Of a stretch of 58,348 nt of DNA, positions 45,000 to 54,762 are shown piece after piece. The first letter of the stretch is position 1. Every line of letters begins with the position of its first letter. The DNA is from an uncultured Muribaculaceae bacterium (lineage in GTDB: Bacteria > Bacteroidota > Bacteroidia > Bacteroidales > Muribaculaceae): contig CALUMJ010000010.1 in NCBI GenBank assembly GCA_944321715.1, forward strand, positions 1 to 58,348, in the 5' to 3' direction. The translations under genes were made by a program, and so were the position numbers. A model generated the notes under the pieces. That model saw only the letters and a program-made list of their open reading frames with translations, had not been told where the DNA came from and searched no databases.

Positions 45000-45117
45000 T
45001 AATCGAAAAAGGTGTCATAAAGTGACATAGTTTTCGATTACAAATTTAGCCTTTTCTTCCGACCCCGGCAAACCGCTAATCGAAAAAGGCGTCATAAAGT
45101 GACATAGTTTTCGATTA
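45000..45117. repeat. two direct copies of a 41-bp palindrome upstream of the ATPase remnant
   Basis: TAATCGAAAA...TTTTCGATTA with inner TGTCATAAAGTGACA occurs at 45000-45040 and again, with one base difference (GGTGTC versus GGCGTC), at 45077-45117. The first copy ends 2 bp before the start codon of the ATPase remnant, so it probably was its operator or promoter region. Confidence 0.7.
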
Positions 45118-45159
45118 GCGCAGTGCAATTGCCAATTGCCAATCGTCAATTGTCAATTG

Positions 45160-45200
45160 AAAAAAAACACCCGGGGCGATGAATATCACAGCTCCGGGCC
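45160..45200 (-). terminator. rho-independent terminator after typA
   Basis: On the minus strand CCCGG and CCGGG form the stem (about 45198 down to 45170), followed by eight T. It lies about 27 bp past the typA stop. Confidence 0.7.
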
Positions 45201-45226
45201 AAAATATAAAATTATGAAACAAAGTG

Positions 45227-47026
45227 TCAGTTGCGGTTGGCGCGCTTGCGCTCGTTCTCGTCGAGGATAATTTTGCGCAAACGGATATGATGCGGCGTAA
45301 CCTCGACATATTCGTCGGCCTTGATATACTCAAGCGCTTCTTCGAGGCTGAACACCACCGGTGGCACGATGCGGGCCTTGTCGTCGGCACCCGAAGCTCG
45401 CATGTTGGTGAGCTTCTTCGACTTGGTGACGTTAACCACTATATCGTTCTCCTTGGCATTCTCGCCGACCACCTGCCCGGCATACACCTCTTCTTGCGGG
45501 AAGATGAAGAAACGCCCACGGTCTTGCAGCTTGTCGATGGCGTAGGCGTATGCCGTGCCACTCTCCATGGCGATGAGCGACCCGTTGGTGCGGCGTTCGA
45601 TGTCGCCTTTCCACGGCTGATATTCAAGGAAACGGTGCGACATGATAGCCTCACCAGCCGATGCCGTCAGCACATTGGTGCGCAACCCGATGATTCCGCG
45701 CGAGGGAATGTTGAATTCCATCTGTATGCGGTCGTTTTGCGTCGCCATCGACACCATTTCGCCCTTGCGGCGCGTCACCATGTCGATTATTTTGCTCGAA
45801 TACTCTTCAGGCACGTTGATTGACAACAATTCCACCGGCTCACACTTATTACCGTCGATTTCCTTCACTATCACCTGCGGCTGACCCACTTGCAGCTCAT
45901 AACCCTCGCGGCGCATGGTTTCAATCAGCACCGCCAAGTGCAACACGCCACGGCCATACACAGTCCAAGCGTCGTCGCTCTCGGTGCGAGCCACACGCAG
46001 TGCTAAGTTGCGGTCAAGCTCCTTGGTGAGGCGTTCGGCAATGTGGCGCGAGGTCACATACTTGCCGTCCTTGCCAAAGAAAGGCGAATCGTTGATGGTG
46101 AACGTCATCGACATCGTAGGCTCGTCGATGGCGATGCGCGGAAGCGGCTCAGGGTTGTTAACGTCGGCAATCGTGTCGCCAATCTCAAACCCTTCAAGCC
46201 CCACAATAGCGCAAATGTCGCCCGACATCACCGACTTTACACGCTTACGCCCCATGCCTTCAAACACATGAAGCTCCTTGATGCGCTGCTTGCTCACCGA
46301 GCCATCCTTGCGGCACAAGGCAATATCCATGCCCTCACGCAACTCGCCACGGTGCACACGCCCGATTGCGATACGTCCGACGTATGACGAGAAGTCGAGC
46401 GAAGTAATAAGCATCTGTGCGTCGCCTTCAATCACTTGCGGTGCCGGGATATACTTGATGATGGCATCAAGCACGGCATTGATGTTGTCGGTAGGCTTTG
46501 TCCAGTCGTCGCTCATCCACCCATTCTTGGCCGAGCCGAAGATTGTCGGGAAATCAAGCTGGTCGTCGGTGGCATTGAGGTTGCACATCAGGTCAAACAC
46601 CATGTCCTGCACCTCGATAGGCCGGCAATTGGGCTTGTCCACCTTATTTATTACAACAATCGGCTTCAATCCGATTTCCAAAGCCTTTTGCAGCACGAAA
46701 CGCGTCTGCGGCATAGGCCCTTCAAAAGCATCAACAAGTAGCAGGCAACCGTCGGCCATGTTGAGTACACGCTCCACCTCGCCGCCGAAGTCGGAGTGTC
46801 CCGGAGTGTCGATGATGTTGATTTTGTAACCGTTATAGTTTATTGAAACGTTTTTCGACAAGATTGTAATACCTCGCTCACGTTCCAAGTCGTTGTTGTC
46901 GAGGATAAGTTCCCCGGTGTTCTGATTGTCGCGGAACAGATTTCCGGCAAGCAACATTTTGTCAACCAATGTAGTCTTGCCATGGTCAACGTGCGCGATG
47001 ATAGCAATGTTCCTGATATTTTGCAT
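45227..47026 (-). CDS. typA: translational GTPase TypA/BipA
   Basis: A 599-residue ribosome-binding GTPase of the EF-G family, involved in 50S assembly and stress adaptation. G1 is [10 protein letters not shown] near the N-terminus, G2 contains RGITI, G3 is [11 protein letters not shown]4 is NKVDKP. The BipA-specific C-terminal half is seen in [20 protein letters not shown] and [20 protein letters not shown], with a basic end. The ATG at 47026 ([16 protein letters not shown]) is the family start; a longer frame to 47086 is not needed. Confidence 0.96.
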   Translation of the reverse strand: MQNIRNIAIIAHVDHGKTTLVDKMLLAGNLFRDNQNTGELILDNNDLERERGITILSKNVSINYNGYKINIIDTPGHSDFGGEVERVLNMADGCLLLVDAFEGPMPQTRFVLQKALEIGLKPIVVINKVDKPNCRPIEVQDMVFDLMCNLNATDDQLDFPTIFGSAKNGWMSDDWTKPTDNINAVLDAIIKYIPAPQVIEGDAQMLITSLDFSSYVGRIAIGRVHRGELREGMDIALCRKDGSVSKQRIKELHVFEGMGRKRVKSVMSGDICAIVGLEGFEIGDTIADVNNPEPLPRIAIDEPTMSMTFTINDSPFFGKDGKYVTSRHIAERLTKELDRNLALRVARTESDDAWTVYGRGVLHLAVLIETMRREGYELQVGQPQVIVKEIDGNKCEPVELLSINVPEEYSSKIIDMVTRRKGEMVSMATQNDRIQMEFNIPSRGIIGLRTNVLTASAGEAIMSHRFLEYQPWKGDIERRTNGSLIAMESGTAYAYAIDKLQDRGRFFIFPQEEVYAGQVVGENAKENDIVVNVTKSKKLTNMRASGADDKARIVPPVVFSLEEALEYIKADEYVEVTPHHIRLRKIILDENERKRANRN

Positions 47027-47149
47027 ACACTTCCCTGAATTTCGGGTGCAAAGATAGTGCAAGGCGAGCGAAGAAACAAATTGCACTTGCGCAAATTTGT
47101 TTTTTCCGAGCCGCAGCCTATCTTATCGAAAGATGGCGAAACAAATTTC

Positions 47150-47485
47150 TTAAAGCATGGCAGCAGCTTTGCGTATATTTTCAAGCACGGCAGCAAGTTT
47201 GCTGTTCTGCTGTGCTGTCTGCATGTTGTAGGCCGATTGCATATTCACCCATATATAAGCCGGTATCCCCGTAGCTGCTTCTATTTTAAGCGCATACTCG
47301 GTATTTATCGGGCGTTTGCCGTTGACAACTTCGTTAAGCACCGAAAAAGAAACGCCGATTAACGCAGCAAACTTTCGCTGCGATATGCCACGAGCCACCA
47401 ACTCGTCGCGAAGTATTTCCCCTGGATGAATCGGCACAGATGGCCTCAACTCATATGGTGCATATATTTTCTTATCTATTTCCAT
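47150..47485 (-). CDS. higA: HigA-family antitoxin
   Basis: A 111-residue XRE-type DNA-binding antitoxin of the HigA/VapI group: the signature SVPIHPGEILRDELVARGIS at residues about 14-33, then the helix-turn-helix QRKFAALIGVSFSVLNEVVN, then GKRPINTEYALKIEAATG and the C-terminal dimer part. It neutralises the upstream toxin and should repress the operon by binding its promoter. It lies 11 bp after the toxin, in the toxin-first order typical of higBA. The ATG at 47485 is chosen; the frame extends to 47533, overlapping the toxin. Confidence 0.9.
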   Translation of the reverse strand: MEIDKKIYAPYELRPSVPIHPGEILRDELVARGISQRKFAALIGVSFSVLNEVVNGKRPINTEYALKIEAATGIPAYIWVNMQSAYNMQTAQQNSKLAAVLENIRKAAAML

Positions 47486-47496
47486 ATCAAAAAATT

Positions 47497-47814
47497 TTAT
47501 TTGTAATGATTGCTTATATCCAATAATCGACACACTGTGACTATTTGCTCGCCTTGTACCTCCCTCACTGTAAATTCAAGCCGGTAACGCCGGTCAATGC
47601 GCACCGATGAAATTCCTTTTTTGTCGCCTTGCAATACCTCATAGTTCAAGGCATTGTTACGAAACAAGTCCGTGACCACATTCGCCGAAGCCAACAGGAA
47701 AACGACCTTTTGATAGCCGCGTACAACTCCCGGTGGATAACGGTGTTTCTTGTCATTGGCTTTGCCATCGGTATATAGTTCGCGCAAATAATCCTTGTCA
47801 AATTCAATAAACAT
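47497..47814 (-). CDS. higB: HigB/RelE-family toxin
   Basis: A 105-residue type II toxin of the HigB (RelE-like) mRNA-interferase fold. Visible features are the start FIEFDKDYLRELY, the central LNYEVLQGDKKGISSVRID, RRYRLEFTVRE and the terminal VCRLLDISNHYK; the Arg/Tyr/His-rich strands match RelE-type toxins that cut mRNA on the ribosome. First gene of the pair with the HigA-like antitoxin. Confidence 0.85.
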   Translation of the reverse strand: MFIEFDKDYLRELYTDGKANDKKHRYPPGVVRGYQKVVFLLASANVVTDLFRNNALNYEVLQGDKKGISSVRIDRRYRLEFTVREVQGEQIVTVCRLLDISNHYK

Positions 47815-48026
47815 TGCCCACCCAAATTAATATGCGCAAAGATAGCGACCATTACCGACATTCGCAAATTGTCGAACACTTTTCCGCGCCGTCATCTTGC
47901 ATCATGCAAACGTCCTCAAAATAGTGCCACAAATGGGCAAGATTGTATTATTTTGATATTGTAACACTTACTAATTTTGCACTGCCAACTTGAACGACAT
48001 ATAACCTAAAAATAACAACCAACAAA

Positions 48027-50263
48027 ATGAAACAAATCATTACTTCACTTCTATTGTGGCTATGCTGGCAGTTGCGGCACAGGCACAAACCACCAACCTG
48101 TGGAACGGCAGCGTGACAATCGGCAATTGAGACCAATGGGTGGAAATCCCAGCCGACAAATTTGCCCAAGCCGGCATCGCCGACCAAATCGTAATCACAA
48201 TCGCCGAGGTGTCAACCGAAGGATACGCCCAAGTGCAACTCAACGACGGCCAATGGCAATCGATTCCCGGTGCAGGCAACATCGCACTCAACACCGAATC
48301 GACATCGGCGACATATACCCTAACTGCCGACATGCTCGAAACCGTGCAAGAAAACGGCATGCTGGTGCGCGGGGCATACTACACCGTAACATCGGTTGAC
48401 TTGATAGACGTCACGACCGACAATAACTATGACAACTCGGTGTGGATTGGCAACACGGTAATGCCCTCCGACTGGTCGGCATGGCAGGTGGTGCCATCGT
48501 CGAGCTTCCACGCCGCCCGGGTAGGCGACTTGCTGCGTATGCGCGTGACCGACGTTAAAGCCGGCGCGCAAGGCCGCATCAGCAGCAACCACGGCGGCAC
48601 CGAAGGCTGGGTTGACATGCCAGGTACCGAAATCGTACAAATCAGCGGCAATTACTTCCAATTTACCATCACACAGGCTATCCTCGACGAGCTGAACAAT
48701 TATGAAATGATTGTGTCGGGCTGCAACTACACGCTCACGGCCATCGACATCATCGACCCTGCCACTATCGTGCCGCTGGCACTCGAAGTGCCAGTAACCG
48801 GCGACGACTGGGTGTGGAACGAAGGCGAAACGCCGTCGGTGCAAGTCAACATCTCCAACCCCACCGCAAATGCCACCACCGCAAATGCCACCATCGCAGT
48901 GCTCACCGACAAGGCCGAGCCCGTGCTTAACGACGCCAAAAGCGCGACCATTGCCGCCAATGGCTCGCAAACAGTGGCATTCGAGCTGCCAATCGACAAA
49001 CCGGGCTTCTACCAATGCACCATCAGCGTCAACGACGAGCTGGCCCGCAGCTTCAACATAGGCTACGCACCAACGCAAATCGTGTCGGAACCCGACGCAC
49101 AGAGCGACTTCGACACATTCTGGAGCGACCTGCTCGCCGCTCTCGACGAGGTTGACCCGCAATACACCCTCACCGAGCTGCCCGAACACAGCTCGGCCGA
49201 CCGCAAAGTTTACCTCGTGGAAATGAAATCGGTGGCCGACGGCACAGGCAACGACATCACCGTGCGAGGCTACTACGCCGAACCTGTGGGCGAAGGCATC
49301 TACCCTGCCCTAATCCATTTCCAAGGCTATGACAGCGACCCAACCACCGAGCCGTGGTGCATGAACGGCAGCGATAACCCCGGCTGGGTGGAACTGACTT
49401 TCTCGACACGCGGCCAGCTGATTAACAACCGCCCACCTTACGAGAACGCCTACGGCGACTGGTTTGCATACGGATTCGGCGACAAGGACAATTACTACTA
49501 CCGCGGAGCATACGCCGACGCCGTGCGCGCCATCGACTTCATAGCCTCGCGCTCCAAAACCGATACCCGCAACATCTTCGCCGAAGGCAGCAGCCAAGGC
49601 GGTGCACTGACCATAGCCGCAGCGGCTCTCGACGACCGCCTACAAGCCATCGCACCGTCAATACAGTTCATGGGCGACTTCCCCGACTACTTCCAGGTGG
49701 GGCAATGGCCGGCATCGGTGGCGTTTGCACAACAGGAAGCATTGGGGCTGAGCGACGATGAAATGTATGCCATGCTTTCATATTTCGACACCAAAAACCT
49801 CGCCCCACGCATCACTTGCCCGGTAATCACCACCATCGGAATGCAAGACAACGTATGCCCGCCACACACCAACATCGCGCCCTACAACAACCTGACGCAA
49901 GTGGCCGCCACCGACAAGCAAATCTCGTTCAACCCCGAGCTGATGCACACCGTTCCCGACGACTGGTATGTGACATACACCGAGTTTTTCAACAAATACA
50001 TGGACACCACCACCGGCATCGACCAAGCCACCATTACCGACCAGGCCGATAAGTGCCACTATACCATGCACGGCCGCACCCTACGGCTGTCGCAGCTGCA
50101 ACAGCAATCACGCATCACTGTGACGACAATTGCCGGAGCCATAATCGAAAGTTACACGCCAAGTACAAGCGAGGCGGCAATCGAGCTTCCGTGCAGCGGT
50201 GCTTATATCGTGTCGGTAGCCACACCGGCTGGCACTCAGGCGTTCAAAGTAATCGCAAAATAA
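48027..50263 (+). pseudogene. acetyl-xylan-esterase-like secreted hydrolase, broken by frameshift and nonsense
   Basis: The frame from 48140 encodes 707 residues: beta domains (about 1-310, two copies of a unit with YAQVQLNDGQWQSIPGAGN and LTADMLETVQENGMLVRGAY), an alpha/beta hydrolase of the acetyl-xylan esterase (AXE1) family (about 320-640, GSSQGGALTI with nucleophile serine, QDNVCPPHTN, ELMHTVPDDW), and a T9SS-like end (YIVSVATPAGTQAF). Upstream there is a signal peptide in another frame (MKQIITS, then shifted IVAMLAVAAQAQTTN), needing one base, and then an in-frame TGA at 48128-48130 where a Trp codon (GNW-DQWVEI) is expected. So export is lost; two lesions make a simple error less likely. 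Confidence 0.75.
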
Positions 50264-50328
50264 GAAACTGTTTCTAAAATTTCGGCACTTATTTTGAGAC
50301 AGTTCTTGCGTATTACGCAGAAATACAC

Positions 50329-50336
50329 TACCTTTG
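50329..50336 (+). promoter_or_regulatory. -7 promoter element for rpsO
   Basis: TACCTTTG at 50329-50336 fits the -7 box; a weak -33-like CTTG lies near 50305. The rpsO ATG is about 42 bp downstream, leaving a short leader where S15 autoregulation could act. Confidence 0.5.
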
Positions 50337-50377
50337 CAAACCGATTTTTTATACTAACTATAACACATTAAAGGAAA

Positions 50378-50653
50378 ATGTATTTGAATCCTGAAAAGAA
50401 ACGAGAAATCTTTGGCACATACGGAGCCAGCAATACTGACACTGGGTCGCCCGAGGCTCAGATTGCATTATTCTCAATCCGTATCGCCCATTTGACTGAG
50501 CACCTCAAGTCAAATCACAAAGATTATACTACTGAACGCGCATTGAAGAAACTCGTAGGTAAGCGTCGTCGTATGCTCGACTACCTGATGCGCAAAGACA
50601 TCAACCGCTACCGCGCAATCATCGCCAAGAAAGAACTCGGCATACGCAAGTAA
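50378..50653 (+). CDS. rpsO: 30S ribosomal protein S15
   Basis: A 91-residue S15 with the expected start MYLNPEKKREIFGTYG, the conserved TGSPEAQIALFSIRIAHLTEH (16S helix 22 contacts) and the C-terminal LVGKRRRMLDYLMRKDINRY. It binds the central domain of 16S rRNA early in 30S assembly. Own promoter upstream and a clear terminator downstream. Confidence 0.98.
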   Translation: MYLNPEKKREIFGTYGASNTDTGSPEAQIALFSIRIAHLTEHLKSNHKDYTTERALKKLVGKRRRMLDYLMRKDINRYRAIIAKKELGIRK

Positions 50654-50684
50654 GCACAAGCGCGATAGCTTCAAGAACACACAT

Positions 50685-50722
50685 CAAAAGCCAAGGAAGC
50701 AAATAGCTTTCCTTGGCTTTTG
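50685..50722 (+). terminator. rho-independent terminator after rpsO
   Basis: CAAAAGCCAAGGAAG pairs with CTTTCCTTGGCTTTTG around AAATAG; the T-rich right arm serves as the tail. Lies about 32 bp past rpsO. Confidence 0.85.
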
Positions 50723-50847
50723 TCTTACACCCCGATGCCAGCCAAACTCGCATAGGTCGAGCCAATTATGCTTTTTTTGCAGGTGTGAAACAGTTTTGTT
50801 ACAATTATTTGCTTACTTTGCATGGATAAACCAATCATAATGCCATA

Positions 50848-52962
50848 ATGGTGAAAAAGAAAAAACAAGAAATGCCCTACTTAGAAAGGGACGTGAGTTG
50901 GATGTACTTCAACCGCCGAATATTACAGGAAGCCACACGTAAGCATATCCCTCTGCTCGAACGTTTCGCTTTCCTCGGGATATATTCCAACAACCTCGAC
51001 GAATTTTTCCGCGTCAGGGTGGCTACACAAAGCCGAATTGCCGAGTGCAACAACAAATCGGCAACCCAAGAAAGTGAAAAAGCTACCAAAATCATCAAGC
51101 AAATCAACAAGTTAAACTCGCAATACAGCGTCGAATATGAACACTCGGTGAAAATCGTCACACAAGAGCTGCGACAAGAGGGTATATACCTCATCAACGA
51201 CACCGAAGTGACCGACGAGCAATTGCAATTCATCCGCCAATATTACCGCGACCACCTCAACGGATTCATCATGCCGGTGTGGTTGGACGCAGTGAAGATG
51301 CTTGACAACGAAACCGACGAAAGCATATACCTCGGCGTCAAATTCCACTACTCAGGCAACAAGCGCCGGCACTCGGGACACGCCTATTTAGAACTGCCTG
51401 TCGCCGTTGCCGGACGTTTCGTCAGGCTGCCCGACTGCGACGGCAAGAAATATGTGATGTACCTCGACGACGTGGTGCGGTGCTGCTTGCCGCTGGTGTT
51501 CGAGGGCCTCGGGCTGAGCGATTTCGAAGCATACTCGTTCAAGTTCACACGCGATGCCGAAATGGAAATCGACAACGACCTGCGCACAGGCACGTTGCAA
51601 AAAATATCGAAAGGCGTCAAAAGCCGCAAACGCGGCCAACCGCTGCGCGTGCTTTATGATGCAAATATGCCGAAAGACCTGCTCAATGGCATACTGAAGA
51701 AGCTCGACCTCGACCAACTCGACACCGTGCTGGCAAGCGGGCGATACCACAACCACAAGGATTTCATGAAGTTCCCCGACTTCGGGCGTACCGACTTGAA
51801 ATACCCTGCATGGTACCCAATATTGAAAAAAGAACTTGACGGCCCCGAAAGCTTGCTGGAAAAAATCCAGCAACGCGACCGGTTCATACACGTGCCTTAC
51901 CACAGCTTCGACTCGTTCATTCGCGTCCTGCAAGAGGCAGCAATGAGTCCGCTCGTGCGCAGCATCAAAATCACCCTTTACCGCCTCGCTAAAGAATCGA
52001 AAGTTGTCAAAGCCCTCATCGGGGCGGCTCGCAACGGCAAGAAAGTGACAGTCTCAATCGAGCTGCTTGCACGCTTCGACGAAGCCTCCAACATTTACTG
52101 GTCCAAGCGTATGCAAGAGGCCGGCATAAACGTGATTTTCGGTGTCGAAGGACTAAAGGTGCATTCCAAAATCATGCACATCGCCATGTCGAAAGGGCCT
52201 AACATAGCCTGCATCGGCACGGGCAACTTCCACGAGGGGAACGCCCGCACCTACACCGACTGCATGCTCATGACCGCCTCGCGCCGCATAGTGAAAGATG
52301 TCGATGCCGTGTTTGGCTTCATCGAACGCCCCTACAACCCAGCCACTTTCAAGGAATTGCTCGTGTCGCCAAATGTGATGCGCAACCGCTTCGTCACGCT
52401 CATCAACGACACCATCCGCCGAAGCCGCGAGGGGCTACCCACAAGCATAAAAATCAAAATCAACCACATTACCGACCGCCTGATGGTGGAAAAAATCTAC
52501 GAAGCCGCCGAAGCCGGGGTGCAAATCGACCTGCTGGTGCGAGGCAACTGCTCGCTGGTAGTACCCGACAACGGGCGCATACGCATCACCGGCATCATCG
52601 ACCGCTTCCTTGAACATTCGCGCATATTCATCTTCACGGCCGGAAACGAGGAACGCGTGTTCATCGGCTCGGCCGACTGGATGACGCGCAACCTCGACAA
52701 CCGCGTGGAAGTGGTGACACCAATTTACGACCCCGAAATCAAGGCCGAAATGAAACGCATCGTTGACTATGGCCTGCGCGACAACATGCAAGGCCGCATC
52801 GTCGATGGCCGTGGCGAAAACAACTTCCGCTTCAAGGAGGGCGACACGCCATTCCGCTCGCAAGAGGAACTCTACAAGGAATACCTTGCCGAAAACGAGC
52901 GTTACCAAGAGCCTCAAGCCGGGCAAACCATCCCCGGCGACACGGGCAACGGCAATGTGTGA
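50848..52962 (+). CDS. ppk1: polyphosphate kinase 1
   Basis: A 704-residue PPK1, which reversibly transfers the ATP gamma-phosphate to growing polyphosphate at the inner membrane. N-domain start YLERDVSWMYFNRRILQEA, the head domain, and two phospholipase-D-like C domains: EGLKVHSKIMHIAMSKG holds the histidine that is phosphorylated in PPK1 enzymes (VHSK), and GSADWMTRNLDNRVEV belongs to the second domain. About 20 extra residues close the C-terminus. The polyphosphatase gene follows 138 bp later on the same strand. Confidence 0.95.
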   Translation: MVKKKKQEMPYLERDVSWMYFNRRILQEATRKHIPLLERFAFLGIYSNNLDEFFRVRVATQSRIAECNNKSATQESEKATKIIKQINKLNSQYSVEYEHSVKIVTQELRQEGIYLINDTEVTDEQLQFIRQYYRDHLNGFIMPVWLDAVKMLDNETDESIYLGVKFHYSGNKRRHSGHAYLELPVAVAGRFVRLPDCDGKKYVMYLDDVVRCCLPLVFEGLGLSDFEAYSFKFTRDAEMEIDNDLRTGTLQKISKGVKSRKRGQPLRVLYDANMPKDLLNGILKKLDLDQLDTVLASGRYHNHKDFMKFPDFGRTDLKYPAWYPILKKELDGPESLLEKIQQRDRFIHVPYHSFDSFIRVLQEAAMSPLVRSIKITLYRLAKESKVVKALIGAARNGKKVTVSIELLARFDEASNIYWSKRMQEAGINVIFGVEGLKVHSKIMHIAMSKGPNIACIGTGNFHEGNARTYTDCMLMTASRRIVKDVDAVFGFIERPYNPATFKELLVSPNVMRNRFVTLINDTIRRSREGLPTSIKIKINHITDRLMVEKIYEAAEAGVQIDLLVRGNCSLVVPDNGRIRITGIIDRFLEHSRIFIFTAGNEERVFIGSADWMTRNLDNRVEVVTPIYDPEIKAEMKRIVDYGLRDNMQGRIVDGRGENNFRFKEGDTPFRSQEELYKEYLAENERYQEPQAGQTIPGDTGNGNV

Positions 52963-53100
52963 CCGGCTACTTGCTTCGTCATTCCTGCGGCGTTACTGCC
53001 TGTTGTCGCACAACCGCCACATCGCGGCAAACGGCAAAGAGGCAACCAACAACGACTCATTATTAACCAACTCTCATTTCATAAGATTTAACCACTTGCT

Positions 53101-54027
53101 ATGGCAAACGACGAGAAAAAAATGAAAAGCACCACATACGCGGCAATCGACATAGGCTCGAATGCCGCGCGGCTGCTTGTAAAAAGCATCAAGCGAGAAG
53201 GCGACAAAGTGAAATCGACCAAGGAGATACTCCTGCGTGTGCCTTTGAGGCTCGGTTTCGATGTGTTCAAGCTCGGACGCATATCCGAGAAACGCGAAAA
53301 AAACATGATGCGCCTGATGAAAGTCTATAACCACCTGATGAAAATCTACGACGTGTCGGCCTACCGCGCCTGTGCCACTTCGGCAATGCGCGATGCGCAA
53401 AACGGACTCGAAATCATCAAGAACATCAAAAAAAATATAGGACTGGACATCGAAATCATAACCGGGCAAGAAGAAGCCAAGATGGTGTATAACAACCACA
53501 TCGAATGCATGGAAGACCGCAACGGCAACTACATGTATGTCGATGTGGGCGGCGGCAGCACCGAGGTCAACCTGCTCTCGCAAGGACAGCTGGTGAGCAG
53601 CCGTTCCTACAACATAGGCACCGTGCGCATCCTCAACGAGGCTGTCGTCGAAAACGAGTGGCAACGCCTTCGCTCCGACATGGCGCAAATAGCCCAGCAA
53701 TACCCGGGAACAAACATCATCGGCTCGGGCGGCAACATCAACAAGCTCTACCGTCTGCTCGACGATGACGAAAAAGACTGCGAGCAAAAGCGCATGCCCA
53801 TCGACTCGCTACGCAAGTTGCATGGCAGCCTAAAGGCACTCTCGGTCGAGGAACGAATGGACCAGTTCAACCTCAAGCCCGACCGCGCCGACGTTATCGT
53901 TCCTGCCGGCGAAATATTCCTCACCATCGCCGACATCATTCATGCACAATACATCTATGTGCCTGTTATCGGCCTTGCCGACGGCATCATCGACGACCTT
54001 TACGCCAAAGACCAGTCAAGGCAATAA
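53101..54027 (+). CDS. ppx: exopolyphosphatase (Ppx/GppA family)
   Basis: A 308-residue ASKHA-fold phosphatase: AAIDIGSNAARLLV (phosphate 1 motif) at the start, ATSAMRDAQNG, and YVDVGGGSTEVNLLS (phosphate 2 motif) in the middle, with GSGGNINKLYRL near the end. It lacks the extra C-terminal domains of E. coli Ppx and so is the short form. It cuts phosphate from polyphosphate ends or converts pppGpp to ppGpp. Located right after ppk1, so the two likely balance polyphosphate. Confidence 0.92.
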   Translation: MANDEKKMKSTTYAAIDIGSNAARLLVKSIKREGDKVKSTKEILLRVPLRLGFDVFKLGRISEKREKNMMRLMKVYNHLMKIYDVSAYRACATSAMRDAQNGLEIIKNIKKNIGLDIEIITGQEEAKMVYNNHIECMEDRNGNYMYVDVGGGSTEVNLLSQGQLVSSRSYNIGTVRILNEAVVENEWQRLRSDMAQIAQQYPGTNIIGSGGNINKLYRLLDDDEKDCEQKRMPIDSLRKLHGSLKALSVEERMDQFNLKPDRADVIVPAGEIFLTIADIIHAQYIYVPVIGLADGIIDDLYAKDQSRQ

Positions 54028-54282
54028 CAACACACTCCCGGCATCGTAACCACCTGGAGTCACACCGACCGAGCCTGCCCGCATTATGCCCAAGCACACA
54101 CAGCTTGACAGCAAAATGCCTGCAGGCTCCAATATTTACGCACCATAACCATCACGCCCACAGCAACAAAACTGCACTACAATGCACCACCTCCGCAAAA
54201 TTGCAATGGCTGCAAACCACTCCATCCAATCGCATCAAATGAAAAACTGCATGAAATATCGAAAAAAAATCCCCCAAAAAAT

Positions 54283-54312
54283 TTTGACATACAAAAAAAA
54301 GTCGTAACTTTG
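54283..54312 (+). promoter_or_regulatory. Bacteroidetes-type promoter for tRNA-Leu
   Basis: TTTG at 54283-54286 and TAACTTTG at 54305-54312, 18 bp apart, 12 bp before the tRNA. The gap before it (54028-54282) shows no gene. Confidence 0.75.
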
Positions 54313-54324
54313 CACCGCAATTAA

Positions 54325-54408
54325 GCCCAGATGGCGGAATTGGTAGACGCGCTGGTCTCAAACACCAGTGGATTCACTTCCATGCCGGTTCGATCCCGGC
54401 TCTGGGTA
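54325..54408 (+). tRNA. tRNA-Leu (anticodon CAA)
   Basis: Acceptor arms GCCCAGA and TCTGGGT pair fully, discriminator A at 54408. D-arm GGCGGAATTGGTAGACGC, anticodon stem CTGGT/ACCAG with loop CTCAAAC (anticodon CAA, reading UUG), long class II variable arm TGGATTCACTTCCA, T arm GCCGGTTCGATCCCGGC. The variable arm and A-type discriminator fit leucine. CCA is not encoded. Confidence 0.97.
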
Positions 54409-54412
54409 CAAA

Positions 54413-54445
54413 AAGGCTGAAGTTCATTGAGCTTCAGCCTTTTTA
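54413..54445 (+). terminator. rho-independent terminator after tRNA-Leu
   Basis: AAGGCTGAAG (54413-54422) pairs with CTTCAGCCTT (54432-54441), followed by TTT. Confidence 0.85.
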
Positions 54446-54557
54446 TATTCGTCGGGTATAACATAGGTGTCACATTTCAACCGATAGAGCCAAGATGATA
54501 TTTATGATATTATAGATATCTAATAAATCGTTCATTCTAATAACAAATTAACTAAGA

Positions 54558-54604
54558 AATACGGTCGTTTTCGATAAAGATTCTTATTTGAAAGCGACCG
54601 TATT
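54558..54604 (-). terminator. hairpin ending the AlbA_2 operon
   Basis: AATACGGTCGTTTTC (54558-54572) and GAAAGCGACCGTATT (54590-54604) form a stem of about 15 bp with one mismatch. It begins 7 bp past the stop of the 42-residue gene on the minus strand; the T tail (TTTC) is weak. Confidence 0.6.
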
Positions 54605-54610
54605 GCAAGA

Positions 54611-54739
54611 TTAATCGAAGCTGTTCATCATGTCACCTATAGCTTCATCCAGTTCTTCATCAGAATCACAATTACCAAACATCATGTCAATAATCGCTTG
54701 GTCTTCATCACTGCAGTTCAAATACTCGTTTTTTTTCAT
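54611..54739 (-). CDS. 42-residue acidic small protein
   Basis: ATG at 54739 to TAA at 54611 encodes MKKNEYLNCSDEDQAIIDMM and a further 22 residues (FGNCDSDEELDEAIGDMMNS, then FD). It is strongly acidic and probably helical, with two cysteines. It starts 24 bp after the AlbA_2 gene on the same strand and ends at a hairpin, so it is the second gene of that operon. Small acidic partners often act as inhibitors or DNA mimics; that role is inference. No family recognised. Confidence 0.6.
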   Translation of the reverse strand: MKKNEYLNCSDEDQAIIDMMFGNCDSDEELDEAIGDMMNSFD

Positions 54740-54762
54740 AACTTTGTTTTTAGAGTTAATAA

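Noticed and set aside
48128-48130. TGA recoded as Trp or selenocysteine in the esterase gene
   Set aside because: Other genes end normally in TGA (for example rsgA and ppk1), the gene also has a frameshift, and no SECIS-like hairpin or redox motif is evident.
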